Below, piece after piece: positions 28,778 through 37,609 of a stretch of DNA of 64,000 nucleotides. This DNA comes from Blastopirellula marina (GTDB lineage Bacteria > Planctomycetota > Planctomycetia > Pirellulales > Pirellulaceae), in contig NZ_PUHY01000015.1 of assembly GCF_002967765.1 (NCBI RefSeq), forward strand, positions 434,001-498,000, in the 5' to 3' direction. Position numbers and translations under genes: made by a program. Numbering within the stretch: the stretch's first letter is position 1; each line of letters begins with the position of its first letter. A model generated the notes under the pieces. It searched no databases, was not told the DNA's origin, and saw nothing but the letters and a program-made list of their open reading frames with translations.

Positions 28778-30757
28778 TTACTTTTTGATCGCCGCTAAGA
28801 CCTTTTGGCGATACTGATCGACGTGCGATTCACCAGTCAGATTGACCTCCCGGTTGAAACCAGCGATCGCCAAAGCTTCTGGCATGGAAATAAAACGGCT
28901 TACATTGAAGAAGTAGGGCCCATTGCGATGGTTTTCGGGCATGTCGGCCAGTTCCAACGCACCGATCTTGGGTTCGAAGATCGCTGCGTAGACCACCAGG
29001 CCTGCCATCGTTCCCTTTGCTTGTAGGTCGATGGTCTTCGCTGGCTGGAGTCCTACCTGGGCAGCTGCCTCCGCCCCGCGGCGAATGTCCCAGACCCGCA
29101 TCCCGTCGACCGACTGACCAAGTAGTAAGAACCGACGACGAACGTGGGTGTCTTTTCGTGGATCTTGATTCCACTGAGTTGGACCAATTCCCCGAACCGG
29201 AAGAACGGCGACCGCTTCGTTTTCTGTTGGCTTACCGAGCGGGCACCCGTTGTTGGATGGATCTTCAAGGAACTTTGCGAACGCTTGCCACTCTTGCTCG
29301 TCGACAATCCTGAGCTTAGTTGGCGTTTGTTTGCCAGGGGACTGCGACTGAAAGACAAACAGTGGAAGTGCCACGTGCCGCTGCGAGTTGAACTCGTACT
29401 GATCGACTTCCCAGTCGCCTTTGCGTGATTCGCCGACAAGTTTCAAGTCGAGCGGAACAGGACTCTGCGGCCAAGCGGCGAATGACTTGGTGGCTAACAA
29501 TTCCTTCCAGTTGGTACACATTTGTTCCCACTGTGGGGAAGATTGAGGCACCGAAGCTGGAGCAGCGACCGGAACGAAGGTTTCATCAATCTTGGTGTTG
29601 ATTTCATCCGCAGGAAGTTTGGCAAAGACTTGTAGTTCTTGGGGAGTGAACTGCGCCTCGGCGACGTCTGTAATCAATGGCGATTCGCCTTGGAGATGTT
29701 CCCGCAACCAATGGAATGTTGGGACACGAAGCTGTTGGGTGTCTTTGTGCGGGCCTGGAGTAATCGTGAGGCCAAGACTCGACGTCTTGCCATAAAGCTC
29801 GTAGATGTCTCGGGCCGCAAAGAAGCAACGATTGACGCCATCCAGCGGAAAAATTCCGTCACTATCGGAGTTGGCGATCATCAGTGGCCGAGGGGCCACC
29901 AGCGCTGGCAGCAAGGTGTAATCATGCTGATACGTGTTCACCCAGTACATGCAATCGCAATGGCCTTCGACACAGCCGTCGACGACATGGTTTTCCAGAT
30001 CGGTGATCCCGGCCACGGGAACGGCCGCTTGGATTCGGTCGTCCAATGCAGCGACCCACCAACTGTAAGCCCCCCCGCCACTTCGACCGGTGACTCCGAT
30101 GCGGTCCCCATCGACTTCATCACGCGATTGAAGGTAGTCCAAGGCACGAATGCAGTTCCAGGCTTCGACCCCGGCGGATGTATAGCCACGGTTGGTCCAC
30201 CAGCGGCTTTGATCACGATAGAGTCCTTTGTGCGTCCCTTCGATCTCACCAAGCTCTAAAGAATCAATGATCAGGCAGACAAAACCGTTACGGGCAAACC
30301 ATGCGCCATGGTGTTGATAGTGGGCCTTGTTGCCATAACTGACGCCGTCGATCTTAACCTTGCCGTGGCCGCACACGTAAAGGATCGCAGGCAGCTTGCC
30401 GTCGACCTTGGCTGGACGATAGAGATTTGCCGTAACGTACAGATGGGGACTCGACTGAAAGTGAAGGTTTTCCACGACGATTCCGTCCCGTTCCAACTCA
30501 CCAGTGATTGCTGGATGAAGATCACCTCGCTCGGGCAGCGGATCGAGCCCCAACATCTCCTGGACTTGGCGGCGGTATTCACTTCGTTTCGATTCCCATT
30601 GGTCGAGCGATTGGATCGCTTTGAGGGGATCGTTCGTGACGCGGGCCGTTTCTGCCGCGAGATACTTCTGAACTTGGGCGTCCCCTAGCTTTGTGTCCTG
30701 GGCGAGGGACGAGGTGGCAAAAAGAAGTAATGCAGTGGCTGCAGCGATCAGTCGCAT
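28778..30757 (-). CDS. Secreted alpha/beta hydrolase (acetyl-esterase-like), two-part protein
   Basis: 659 residues from the ATG at 30755-30757, with AAGGA upstream and a signal peptide (MRLIAAATALLLFATSSLAQ). The N-terminal ~350 residues are an alpha/beta hydrolase with nucleophile Ser in GVTGRSGGGAYSWW, Asp in IANSDSDGIFP and His in PGPHKDT. The C-terminal ~250 residues hold a separate, less recognisable domain. Related planctomycete proteins are annotated as acetyl xylan esterase. Role in polysaccharide breakdown is inferred; the acyl substrate is unknown. It follows the SGNH hydrolase gene, with a terminator between. Confidence 0.75.
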   Translation of the reverse strand: MRLIAAATALLLFATSSLAQDTKLGDAQVQKYLAAETARVTNDPLKAIQSLDQWESKRSEYRRQVQEMLGLDPLPERGDLHPAITGELERDGIVVENLHFQSSPHLYVTANLYRPAKVDGKLPAILYVCGHGKVKIDGVSYGNKAHYQHHGAWFARNGFVCLIIDSLELGEIEGTHKGLYRDQSRWWTNRGYTSAGVEAWNCIRALDYLQSRDEVDGDRIGVTGRSGGGAYSWWVAALDDRIQAAVPVAGITDLENHVVDGCVEGHCDCMYWVNTYQHDYTLLPALVAPRPLMIANSDSDGIFPLDGVNRCFFAARDIYELYGKTSSLGLTITPGPHKDTQQLRVPTFHWLREHLQGESPLITDVAEAQFTPQELQVFAKLPADEINTKIDETFVPVAAPASVPQSSPQWEQMCTNWKELLATKSFAAWPQSPVPLDLKLVGESRKGDWEVDQYEFNSQRHVALPLFVFQSQSPGKQTPTKLRIVDEQEWQAFAKFLEDPSNNGCPLGKPTENEAVAVLPVRGIGPTQWNQDPRKDTHVRRRFLLLGQSVDGMRVWDIRRGAEAAAQVGLQPAKTIDLQAKGTMAGLVVYAAIFEPKIGALELADMPENHRNGPYFFNVSRFISMPEALAIAGFNREVNLTGESHVDQYRQKVLAAIKK

Positions 30758-30848
30758 GGTGATTTCCTTCGGCCGAAGTGGTTCAGGTGGGACGTTCATC
30801 ATGCCCCGTTTTTTAGGCTTCGTCAAAAGGAAATTGTGCCGCAAAACG

Positions 30849-30887
30849 AAAAAAGGCCAAAGCAGCGTGCGCCACTTCAGCCTTTGG
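30849..30887 (-). terminator. Terminator of the SGNH hydrolase gene
   Basis: On the minus strand CCAAAG pairs with CTTTGG, with an inner GC pair, followed by a CC and a run of six T. It separates the two secreted hydrolases. Confidence 0.75.
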
Positions 30888-30910
30888 TGATGTCTCGTGA
30901 CATTTTCGGG

Positions 30911-31642
30911 CTATTTGCCCAGCATCTCATTGAGCTTGCCCGAGATCGCGTCGGCCCACAACTTGTAGCCTTCCTCTTTTGGGTGCAGCAGATCAGGCAT
31001 GATTTTCTTTGGCAGTGTACCGTCATCCGTCAGGAAAACATCGTTGATGTTAAGGAACGTGACGTAGTCTTTGTCCTTCATTTCCTCTTCGATGATCGCG
31101 TTGGCACCGTCGTTCAGTTTACGCAATGGATCGTCGGTGGTCGCGCCACGTGGAAAAATGGCCAGCAAAAGGACTTTGGTTTCCGGATGCTTCTCGTGCA
31201 GTTTCTCAACAATCGCCTTCACACCGGCCGCAGTGTCTTCCGACTTTTCCTTCCGATGACCGGTATTGTTGGTGCCGATCATGATGACGGCCACCTTTGG
31301 GCTATAGCCATCGAGTTCGCCGTTTTCAAACCGCCACAGAACATGTTCGGTTCGGTCGCCACCGTAGCCAATGTTCAGCGGATGAAGCGAAGCAAACGTT
31401 TCGTTCCAGGTTTTTTGACCTGATCGTTCCCAGCCGTGAGTAATCGAGTCTCCGATGAAGACGACATCGATCTTATCGGCTTTCTTAATTGCTTCCAGTT
31501 TCTCTTGGTGGCGTTGAGTCCACCAATCATTCGGGCGAGAAACAGGATTCAACGCTTCAATTGTTTCGGTCTTGGCGGCGTCTTGAGCCCAAGCGGGGGC
31601 AGCCAACATGAAAGCTGCCAGAAGGCAGGCAAAACTGCGCAT
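30911..31642 (-). CDS. Secreted SGNH/GDSL hydrolase
   Basis: 243 residues from the ATG at 31640-31642, where a signal peptide starts (MRSFACLLAAFMLAAPAWAQ). The four SGNH blocks are visible: GDSITHGW (Ser), GYGGDRT (Gly), GTNNTGH (Asn) and DLLHPKEEGY (Asp..His). It resembles the platelet-activating-factor acetylhydrolase-like esterases frequent in planctomycetes. Probably removes acetyl or sulfate-like groups from extracellular glycans; not provable here. Confidence 0.88.
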   Translation of the reverse strand: MRSFACLLAAFMLAAPAWAQDAAKTETIEALNPVSRPNDWWTQRHQEKLEAIKKADKIDVVFIGDSITHGWERSGQKTWNETFASLHPLNIGYGGDRTEHVLWRFENGELDGYSPKVAVIMIGTNNTGHRKEKSEDTAAGVKAIVEKLHEKHPETKVLLLAIFPRGATTDDPLRKLNDGANAIIEEEMKDKDYVTFLNINDVFLTDDGTLPKKIMPDLLHPKEEGYKLWADAISGKLNEMLGK

Positions 31643-31838
31643 GCGGTATCTCCTCAGGTGTGAAATCAAAGGGAAAAGTCGGTAGGTGGATTCGATCAGG
31701 CGATCTAAATCTAGTTTGGGCCGCCAGTTAACGAGAGTCAATTACCGAAAATATGACCAGTCAGCATCAATAATCCCCATGTAAGGGGTGGCGTTATCGG
31801 CTGTTTACTGCGATTCCGCCTGGAAATCGCCTGCCCAA

Positions 31839-31867
31839 TTGACGAAAACGGGGCGATTCCCTACACT
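31839..31867 (+). promoter_or_regulatory. Sigma-70 promoter of the small basic protein gene
   Basis: TTGACG (31839-31844), exactly 17 bases, then TACACT (31862-31867). It is followed by an inverted repeat CGATGCT-CTGGT-AGCATCG (31892-31910) in the leader, which could be a hairpin affecting translation. Confidence 0.7.
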
Positions 31868-31951
31868 GTGGGGTTTCCAGAACTATCAATCCGATGCTCT
31901 GGTAGCATCGATTTCCCTTTCACCGTTGTATCCCATAAAAGGAACTGTCGC

Positions 31952-32140
31952 GTGCCGGTTATTAGCGAGCGCCATCAGGAGTTGAAGCGTCGACGTCATC
32001 GCAAGAAGGTTTATGCCAAGTTCAAGGCCATCATCGCCAAGAACCCGTCGAACGACGAAAAGCGACGCATCGCCGGCAAGCTCCGCAAGCTGACCCCGGC
32101 TGCGGAAGAACTGATCCAGCGTTGGGGCCTGGAGTCGTAA
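31952..32140 (+). CDS. Small basic conserved protein
   Basis: 62 residues from the GTG at 31952 with AAAGGA upstream. The sequence is strongly basic and helical (VPVISERHQELKRRRHRKKV to LRKLTPAAEELIQRWGLES). Such tiny proteins recur in planctomycete genomes and are not characterised; the charge suggests RNA or ribosome binding. Good promoter, ribosome site and terminator make it a real single-gene unit. Confidence 0.75.
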   Translation: MPVISERHQELKRRRHRKKVYAKFKAIIAKNPSNDEKRRIAGKLRKLTPAAEELIQRWGLES

Positions 32141-32169
32141 GCGACTCGGCAACCCGTGGTTGATAAAGC

Positions 32170-32200
32170 AAAAGCGAAGCTGTTACAGGCTTCGCTTTTT
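32170..32200 (+). terminator. Rho-independent terminator
   Basis: AAAAGCGAAGC pairs with GCTTCGCTTTT, 8-base loop, followed by a run of T. It lies 30 bases after the small basic protein gene, and also faces the convergent kinase gene. Confidence 0.9.
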
Positions 32201-32238
32201 TGTTGCGCGGTTGGGCTGCTGGTATAGCTGTAGCTTGG

Positions 32239-34221
32239 TCAATGCGAATGAGATTGAATCTGATTCGACACGACTCGCAGCATTTCGGTGGTATCGATCG
32301 GCTTGGTGAGGTAAGCATCGCATCCACATTCGAGGCAGCGTGTCATGTCGCCGTGCATTGCATCGGCGGTCAAAGCGATGATTGGTCCACGAAAGCCCAT
32401 CGAGCGAAGTTGTTCGGTCGCCCGATAGCCGTCTAAGACGGGCATTTGCATATCCATCAGTACCAGGTTCGGTAGCCGTTTTTCTACCTGCATCGTCTCG
32501 ATCATCGAGACAGCTTCCCCGCCATCCTTCGCGAATTCGACGGTCGCTCCTGCATTATTCAAGATTCGCCCAGATAGAAACCGGACGTCACGTCGGTCGT
32601 CGACCACTAAGATGCGATACTCCGTCAAATCGGGACGATCGTTGTGGGGGAGTGACTTAGTTTCCGTTGATGTATTGGGCGTTGCCGCAGTAGAGCATTC
32701 CGGCCCTAGTTCGAGTGTAAAGACGCTTCCCCGTCCGAGTTGACTTTGAACACGAATCGAACCGCCAAGAATGGTGGCCAAGCGATGGCTGATTGCGAGG
32801 CCGAGTCCTGTTCCGCCAAATTGACGTGTCACCGAATTGTCGCCTTGCTGGAACGGTTGAAATAATTTCGGAAGCTGTTCGTCAGAAATTCCAATTCCCG
32901 TGTCTCGGACAATGAATCGCAACCCAGTGGCATCGTGGCTCACTGACAGTTCGACGTAACCAACTTCGGTGAATTTAATCGCGTTACCAATCAGATTGAC
33001 GAGAATTTGCCGAAGTCGCGTCGGGTCGGTTTGAATAACGTCCGGAACTGCGTCTCCCGCAGTGATTCGAAATTCGATTTTCTTGTCGGCGGCTCGGACT
33101 TTCAACAAAGACTCGATATCGCTCAAGAATCGTCGTACGTTTACTTCTTCCGAAGAGATCGCTAGTTTTCCCGCTTCAATCTTAGATAGGTCGAGAATGT
33201 CGTTGATGATCTCAAGCAGGAAGTTTCCGTTCTGGTGAATGATATTCAGGAAGTTACGTCTCTCGTGATCTGTTTCCTGCTGAGCGAGAAGTTCCGAATA
33301 GCCCAGGATCGATGTCATCGGGGTACGGATTTCATGACTCATGTTTGCCAGAAACTCGCTCTTAGCGATATTTGCAGCGGAAGACTGCTTCAAGGCATCG
33401 GCGAGTTGATGTTCCGCCTGTTTGCGGTCATGGATGTCGGTACACGTTCCGTACCACTGACGAACTTCGCCGTTTGACTTCAAAATGGGTTCTGCACGTG
33501 CTAGTTGCCACCGAAACTTGTTTGTTGCAGCGCGGCGGGAACGAAACTCGCAGTGAAATGGTTTCCGTAAGAGAATCGCCTTTTTCCATTCTCTCTCCAC
33601 CCTGGAAATATCTTCTGATTTGACGCGAAAGCAAGTAGTAAGAGTTTTACACTCCGTTGATTCCGCTCCCAAATAGCTCACTGCTCGTTGATTGATGTAA
33701 TCTAGTTGGCCTTGAGTATCCGCGATGAACACCAGCTGCGGCATGGCATCAGCGAGCTGCCGAAATTCGCGTCCTCGTTGATCGATTGAATCAAGCAGGT
33801 TCTTCACCATATATTGGCGATTGCGATCTCTTAGACCAGCTTGGATGACCGCGACAAATTGATCGATTTGAAAAGGACGCGGAATGAGCGTCACGTTGGC
33901 CATCTGTTGCCACGAGTGAAGATTCGCAGTGCCAACATCATTCGGCAAACATAGCACGATCAAAGGCAAGTCAGACCATGCCGGTTGATCGACTAGCAAT
34001 TCGATCAATAAGTGACGATTGCTGGTGTTTAAAAATTCTTCCGCAACTAAGGCGGCGCCGGCACCTAATTCCAACTCGCGGCAAATGTGATCGATATCTC
34101 GGCAGACCACAGCTTGGATGTCGTGATTCTCGAGAACACTAACAGCGATTTCACCGTCTCGAATTGTCGGGGGAAGCATAAGGACTCTCAGTGGTCCCTC
34201 TGCCCGTTTGGGGTTAGACAT
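32239..34221 (-). CDS. Hybrid sensor histidine kinase with PAS and two receiver-like domains
   Basis: 660 residues from the ATG at 34219-34221, which overlaps the end of the kaiC-like gene by eight bases. Order: an N-terminal pseudo-receiver (about 1-125), PAS (about 140-260, FIADTQGQLDYINQRAVSY), HisKA with FLANMSHEIRTPMTSILGYS, HATPase (NLIGNAIKF; DTGIGISDEQLPKLFQPF; GGTGLGLAIS) and a C-terminal receiver with Asp in VLMDMQMPVLDGY and Lys in YLTKPID. No membrane segment is seen, so it is cytosolic. The downstream regulator is unknown. The coupling to a KaiC-like ATPase is the notable point. Confidence 0.92.
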   Translation of the reverse strand: MSNPKRAEGPLRVLMLPPTIRDGEIAVSVLENHDIQAVVCRDIDHICRELELGAGAALVAEEFLNTSNRHLLIELLVDQPAWSDLPLIVLCLPNDVGTANLHSWQQMANVTLIPRPFQIDQFVAVIQAGLRDRNRQYMVKNLLDSIDQRGREFRQLADAMPQLVFIADTQGQLDYINQRAVSYLGAESTECKTLTTCFRVKSEDISRVEREWKKAILLRKPFHCEFRSRRAATNKFRWQLARAEPILKSNGEVRQWYGTCTDIHDRKQAEHQLADALKQSSAANIAKSEFLANMSHEIRTPMTSILGYSELLAQQETDHERRNFLNIIHQNGNFLLEIINDILDLSKIEAGKLAISSEEVNVRRFLSDIESLLKVRAADKKIEFRITAGDAVPDVIQTDPTRLRQILVNLIGNAIKFTEVGYVELSVSHDATGLRFIVRDTGIGISDEQLPKLFQPFQQGDNSVTRQFGGTGLGLAISHRLATILGGSIRVQSQLGRGSVFTLELGPECSTAATPNTSTETKSLPHNDRPDLTEYRILVVDDRRDVRFLSGRILNNAGATVEFAKDGGEAVSMIETMQVEKRLPNLVLMDMQMPVLDGYRATEQLRSMGFRGPIIALTADAMHGDMTRCLECGCDAYLTKPIDTTEMLRVVSNQIQSHSH

Positions 34222-35728
34222 CCTTACCCCGATTCTTGAGCAGATCGCCTGGCTTACCCGTGTATGTGGGAGTACCCACGAGGACACCATGGAAGTCATA
34301 CAACGGCTCACCTACGATAATTTCCCCATTCGTCATCCGGAATTCGCGAATGCTTCGTTCGTGCCGGCCATCTCGCTTTTTAACCACTGAGACCGCTTGT
34401 CGGATTTCACCTGCGGCCTCGAAATAACGAAATAGAACGACATTGTCGGAAAGGTAGCTTGCATCGATCGGAGTTTGATTCGTTGGACCAAGCATTCCGT
34501 GTTGGGCAACGATTAGGAAAGTTGCCACGCCACAATTTGCCAGATAGTTCAGAAGCTCGTGCATCTGGATTTGAAGGAAGCGTTCCTCTGGCATCGAACT
34601 GAGATAGCCGTTCAGGCTATCGATGATCACGATCGAAGCAGGAATGCCTTCCTGATTTGGAAGGATCGATTGGCGAACCATGTGGGCAAACTGGCCTGGG
34701 GTAATATCTCCAGGGTTTACTTGGATGATCTCAAGTTTGCCCGATTCCTCGAGTTGAACCAGGTCCATGCCGAGATTTGTTGAGCGTGCAATGAGCGTGG
34801 ACTTGGTTTCGTCGAACGTGAAGATCACGGCTCGTTCACCCCGAGCGCACGCAGTCGCCGCGAATAAGGTCGAGCAAGTCGATTTGCCGACGCCCGTTGG
34901 GCCAAGCATTAGCGTACTCGTACCAGGAGCGATGCCATCGCCCAACAACTTGTCGATTGATTCGTTGCCGCTTTTGAGGAGCGTTGGTTGTTTCCGCCCG
35001 TTCATTTCGTCGTTTGCGGTCGCGATACGGGGAAAAATCTTAACGCCGCCTCGCTCGATATGGAAATCATGCCAACCTCCGACGAACTCGCGTCCTCGAT
35101 ACTTGATGATTCGCAAGCGACGTCGCTCGTCACCGAAATCAGTTGGAACACGATCTAAGCTAATCACACCATGTGCGATGCTTTGCAATTGCAGATCAGT
35201 GTCAGACGATGTTTTGTCATCGAGAAAGATCGCCGTACAGTCTCTTCCCACGAAGAACTGCTTCAGTGCCAGGATCTGCCGCCGATAGCGAAGTGGATTT
35301 TGCGCGAGCAGTCGAAGTTCCGACAAAGAGTCGATCACAACCCGCTGCGGATTCAGTCGTTCCACCTCTTGCAGCATTCGTTTTGTCGTTTCACCAAGTT
35401 CAACTTCAGACGGATGAAACATCGTGTACTGAGATTCGGCGTTGAGCGAATCGCTCGCGTCGATCAGTTCGTAAATATTAATACCATCAAGCGTCCAGCC
35501 ATGCGAATGGGCAATCGCATGAAGTTCGTTCTTGGTCTCGGATAGCGAAACGTATAGTCCACGTTCGCCCCTGGCGATTCCGTCTAACAAGAATTGGATT
35601 CCAACGGTCGTCTTACCCGTGCCTGGATGGCCATCGAGAAGGTAGATCCGATTACAAGTGAGACCACCTCCAAGAATGTCATCGAGTGCTGGGTTGCCGG
35701 TGCTTATGTCGGTTTCTCGAGTCGGCAC
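34214..35728 (-). CDS. KaiC-like double-domain ATPase
   Basis: 504 residues from GTG 35728, with GGAGAAGGA upstream. Two RecA-type domains: Walker A at 33-41 (GHPGTGKTT) and 276-283 (GPTGVGKS); Walker B Asp133 and Asp370; catalytic Glu in LSETKNE and FDETKST. By alignment, Ser424 is at the place of KaiC Ser431, while Tyr425 replaces Thr432. KaiA and KaiB are not nearby, so a circadian role is not implied. Such ATPases in non-cyanobacteria are often next to histidine kinases and may control stress or light-linked signalling. Confidence 0.9.
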   Translation of the reverse strand: MPTRETDISTGNPALDDILGGGLTCNRIYLLDGHPGTGKTTVGIQFLLDGIARGERGLYVSLSETKNELHAIAHSHGWTLDGINIYELIDASDSLNAESQYTMFHPSEVELGETTKRMLQEVERLNPQRVVIDSLSELRLLAQNPLRYRRQILALKQFFVGRDCTAIFLDDKTSSDTDLQLQSIAHGVISLDRVPTDFGDERRRLRIIKYRGREFVGGWHDFHIERGGVKIFPRIATANDEMNGRKQPTLLKSGNESIDKLLGDGIAPGTSTLMLGPTGVGKSTCSTLFAATACARGERAVIFTFDETKSTLIARSTNLGMDLVQLEESGKLEIIQVNPGDITPGQFAHMVRQSILPNQEGIPASIVIIDSLNGYLSSMPEERFLQIQMHELLNYLANCGVATFLIVAQHGMLGPTNQTPIDASYLSDNVVLFRYFEAAGEIRQAVSVVKKRDGRHERSIREFRMTNGEIIVGEPLYDFHGVLVGTPTYTGKPGDLLKNRGKDV

Positions 35729-35758
35729 TGTCCTTCTCCGCAGCAGTTGTTGAGTGTA

Positions 35759-35779
35759 AGCATCCCGTTAGAGGATGCT
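35759..35779. promoter_or_regulatory. Inverted repeat in the kaiC-like leader
   Basis: AGCATCC-N7-GGATGCT, 31 bases upstream of the start codon and just after the predicted sigma-54 start site. Could be an operator or an RNA hairpin. Confidence 0.45.
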
Positions 35780-35792
35780 GTGCTATGGATCA

Positions 35793-35808
35793 AGCAATCA
35801 GAATGCCA
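35793..35808 (-). promoter_or_regulatory. Sigma-54 type -24/-12 promoter upstream of the kaiC-like gene
   Basis: The minus strand reads TGGCATTCTGATTGCT: TGGCA and TTGCT at the exact sigma-54 spacing. Predicted start near 35782, leader about 54 bases. A palindromic TCCAAATTGGA at 35962-35972, about 185 bases further upstream, is a possible activator site. Confidence 0.55.
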
Positions 35809-35828
35809 AACAGAAGGGAAAATTGCTA

Positions 35829-36180
35829 GATAGCTCGCTTGCTACGGAATTTTGCCCATGCAAATTGTTGAATATTTCCAATTGTTTTTCCAAGAGGACG
35901 CAGACGTTCCAAGTCAGCTTCCGCCCTAGGAATTCAGGGGTTTTCGCCGTTACGGGGATGTTCCAAATTGGAGAAGGGAAATGTGCATCCTTTTAGGTTA
36001 AGAGCCGAATGGGCAAGGATGTTCATTGTACGGCAGCTGTAGAGCGGAAATGGCTAATCACGCCGCAATTGGAGGTTTCGCGACGATCACTGATCCGAAA
36101 GAAAGGGGGCTCTTAAGCGGGAGATAATTAGTGGCGCTAGGGCGTAAGTGTTGGATTTGAAGGAATCCAAATCTCGATTC
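35829..36180. other. Intergenic region between kaiC-like gene and coaC
   Basis: 350 bases with no credible gene, AT-rich near the kaiC side. It holds the palindrome TCCAAATTGGA (35962-35972). I see no terminator for coaC with a T-run. Confidence 0.4.
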
Positions 36181-36723
36181 TCAGGCTTTACCCAAGTGGC
36201 ATTCGATCTGAGTGAAAATTTCTTCAGGCTCGGTCATTCGCCCAGTCCCTTCAACGCGGCAGCTTTGCCAACCGGAATCGGGACCGATCATAGAGACCCC
36301 GTCTTCGACCAGCGTTTTTACATTGCGCTGCACAGCGGGATGTGCCCACATCTCCTTGTTCATCGCCGGGCACATGAAAACATCCCCGGTGAATGCCAGA
36401 TAGAGCGTACTAAGTAGATCGTCCGCTTGGCCGAGGGCGGCTTTGGCCATAAAGTCGGCCGAGGCAGGGACGATGCAGAGAAGGTTTGCCCGGCGCGCGA
36501 TTTCAATGTGCGCGCCCAGCGGCATCGATTCGTCAAACAACTCAGTGTGAACTCGCTTCCCGGAAAGTGCGGTCAGCGTGGCCGCACCGACAAAATGATG
36601 GGAAGCGGCGGTCATCACCACTGTGACGTCCACGTCTGCCTTGACCAGTTGGCTGACCAAGGCAGGCGTCTTGTAGGCAGCAATGCCACCGGTGACGCCG
36701 ATGATGACCTTCCGTTCGCTCAC
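36181..36723 (-). CDS. coaC: Phosphopantothenoylcysteine decarboxylase (CoaC domain only)
   Basis: 180 residues. FMN flavoprotein that decarboxylates phosphopantothenoylcysteine in coenzyme A synthesis. Visible are VTGGIAAYK (FMN loop), the active-site His in GAHIEIARRA, and PAMNKEMW with the substrate Asn. Most bacteria have CoaC fused to CoaB synthetase; only the decarboxylase half is here, so CoaB must be elsewhere or the gene is split. Its ATG overlaps rpoZ by 4 bases. Confidence 0.9.
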   Translation of the reverse strand: MSERKVIIGVTGGIAAYKTPALVSQLVKADVDVTVVMTAASHHFVGAATLTALSGKRVHTELFDESMPLGAHIEIARRANLLCIVPASADFMAKAALGQADDLLSTLYLAFTGDVFMCPAMNKEMWAHPAVQRNVKTLVEDGVSMIGPDSGWQSCRVEGTGRMTEPEEIFTQIECHLGKA

Positions 36724-36986
36724 AGTTCGTCGCTCATGATCGCATCGAACGACTTGATCATCACGTCGCCGTCCGCAGCAGTACGCAGTTCGTTGGAGGT
36801 ATCGAGGAAGATTTTGTCTTGCTTGATCTCTTCCAAGACGATCTCCATTTTGTTGTCCGATTGCATTTCCACCAGCGGACGACTGCCGGCGTTAAGGGCG
36901 ACCAGACGCTTCTGGATCAGGGTCGACAACTTAAAGCGACCACCAACCTTCTTGATGATGAATTCTTCTTTCAATTCTTCGAGCAT
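36720..36986 (-). CDS. rpoZ: RNA polymerase omega subunit-like protein
   Basis: 88 residues from the ATG at 36984-36986, which lies inside the last 16 bases of gmk. Residues match the omega pattern (FKLSTLIQKRLVALNAGSRP, then EIVLEEIKQDKIFL). It helps assemble RNA polymerase and bind ppGpp in some bacteria. The sequence is divergent, but the gmk-rpoZ-coaC order is the classic context and fixes the assignment. Confidence 0.8.
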   Translation of the reverse strand: MLEELKEEFIIKKVGGRFKLSTLIQKRLVALNAGSRPLVEMQSDNKMEIVLEEIKQDKIFLDTSNELRTAADGDVMIKSFDAIMSDEL

Positions 36987-37573
36987 CGCTTTTCCTTTTC
37001 CTGACGGATAATGTCCGCAAGCTGGGTGACGGTATTGTCGGCGGCATCGGCCATGTTGATCACGCGGTACGAATACCACGAGGCCGCTTCCATCTCGTTC
37101 TTCGCCGTGTCCAGTCGTCGCTGGATGGCTTCTTCCGTTTCGGTGCCTCGGTCACGCAAGCGGCGTTCTAGTTCTTCGGCCGACTCGGGACTAAGGAATA
37201 TGGTGACTGCTTCTGGATATTGCTGGGCAACTTTGGCTGCCCCCTCGACGTCGATCTCGAGCAAAACCGAGATTCCCTTCGTCAAACGGGCCTCGACTTC
37301 GCTACGAAGTGTTCCGTAGTAATGACCAGTACGGAAAACCTCGACGAACTCGAGGAACTCGCCAGCGGCTTGGCGGCGCTCAAACTCTTCCTTGGTGAGG
37401 AAGTGGTAGTCGATGCCGTTTTCCTCGCCGTTTCGCGGTGCTCGCGTGGTTGCGGAAATACTCAGTTCGATCGGAGGCACTCCCAAGGCTAAAAGCTTGC
37501 GCACGATGGTTGTCTTACCGACACCCGAAGGGCCGGAAAGGATCACCAAAATGCCCGGGGCTTCATTGCTCAT
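36971..37573 (-). CDS. gmk: Guanylate kinase
   Basis: 200 residues. Phosphorylates GMP to GDP. P-loop SGPSGVGKTT (about 13-22), GMP-binding motifs ATTRAPRNGEENGIDYHFL and EFVEVFRTGHYYGTLRSEV, lid Arg-rich RRLRDRGTETEE. Full length. It overlaps rpoZ by 16 bases and follows yicC by 36 bases. Confidence 0.97.
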   Translation of the reverse strand: MSNEAPGILVILSGPSGVGKTTIVRKLLALGVPPIELSISATTRAPRNGEENGIDYHFLTKEEFERRQAAGEFLEFVEVFRTGHYYGTLRSEVEARLTKGISVLLEIDVEGAAKVAQQYPEAVTIFLSPESAEELERRLRDRGTETEEAIQRRLDTAKNEMEAASWYSYRVINMADAADNTVTQLADIIRQEKEKRCSKN

Positions 37574-37609
37574 GCTGGCCGGTTGGGAAAGGACCTTGCG
37601 TCGAGTTGT

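Noticed and set aside
34214-35728. Circadian clock kaiC
   Set aside because: The fold is KaiC-like, but kaiA and kaiB are not nearby and the Thr432 position is Tyr, so a clock role is not supported.
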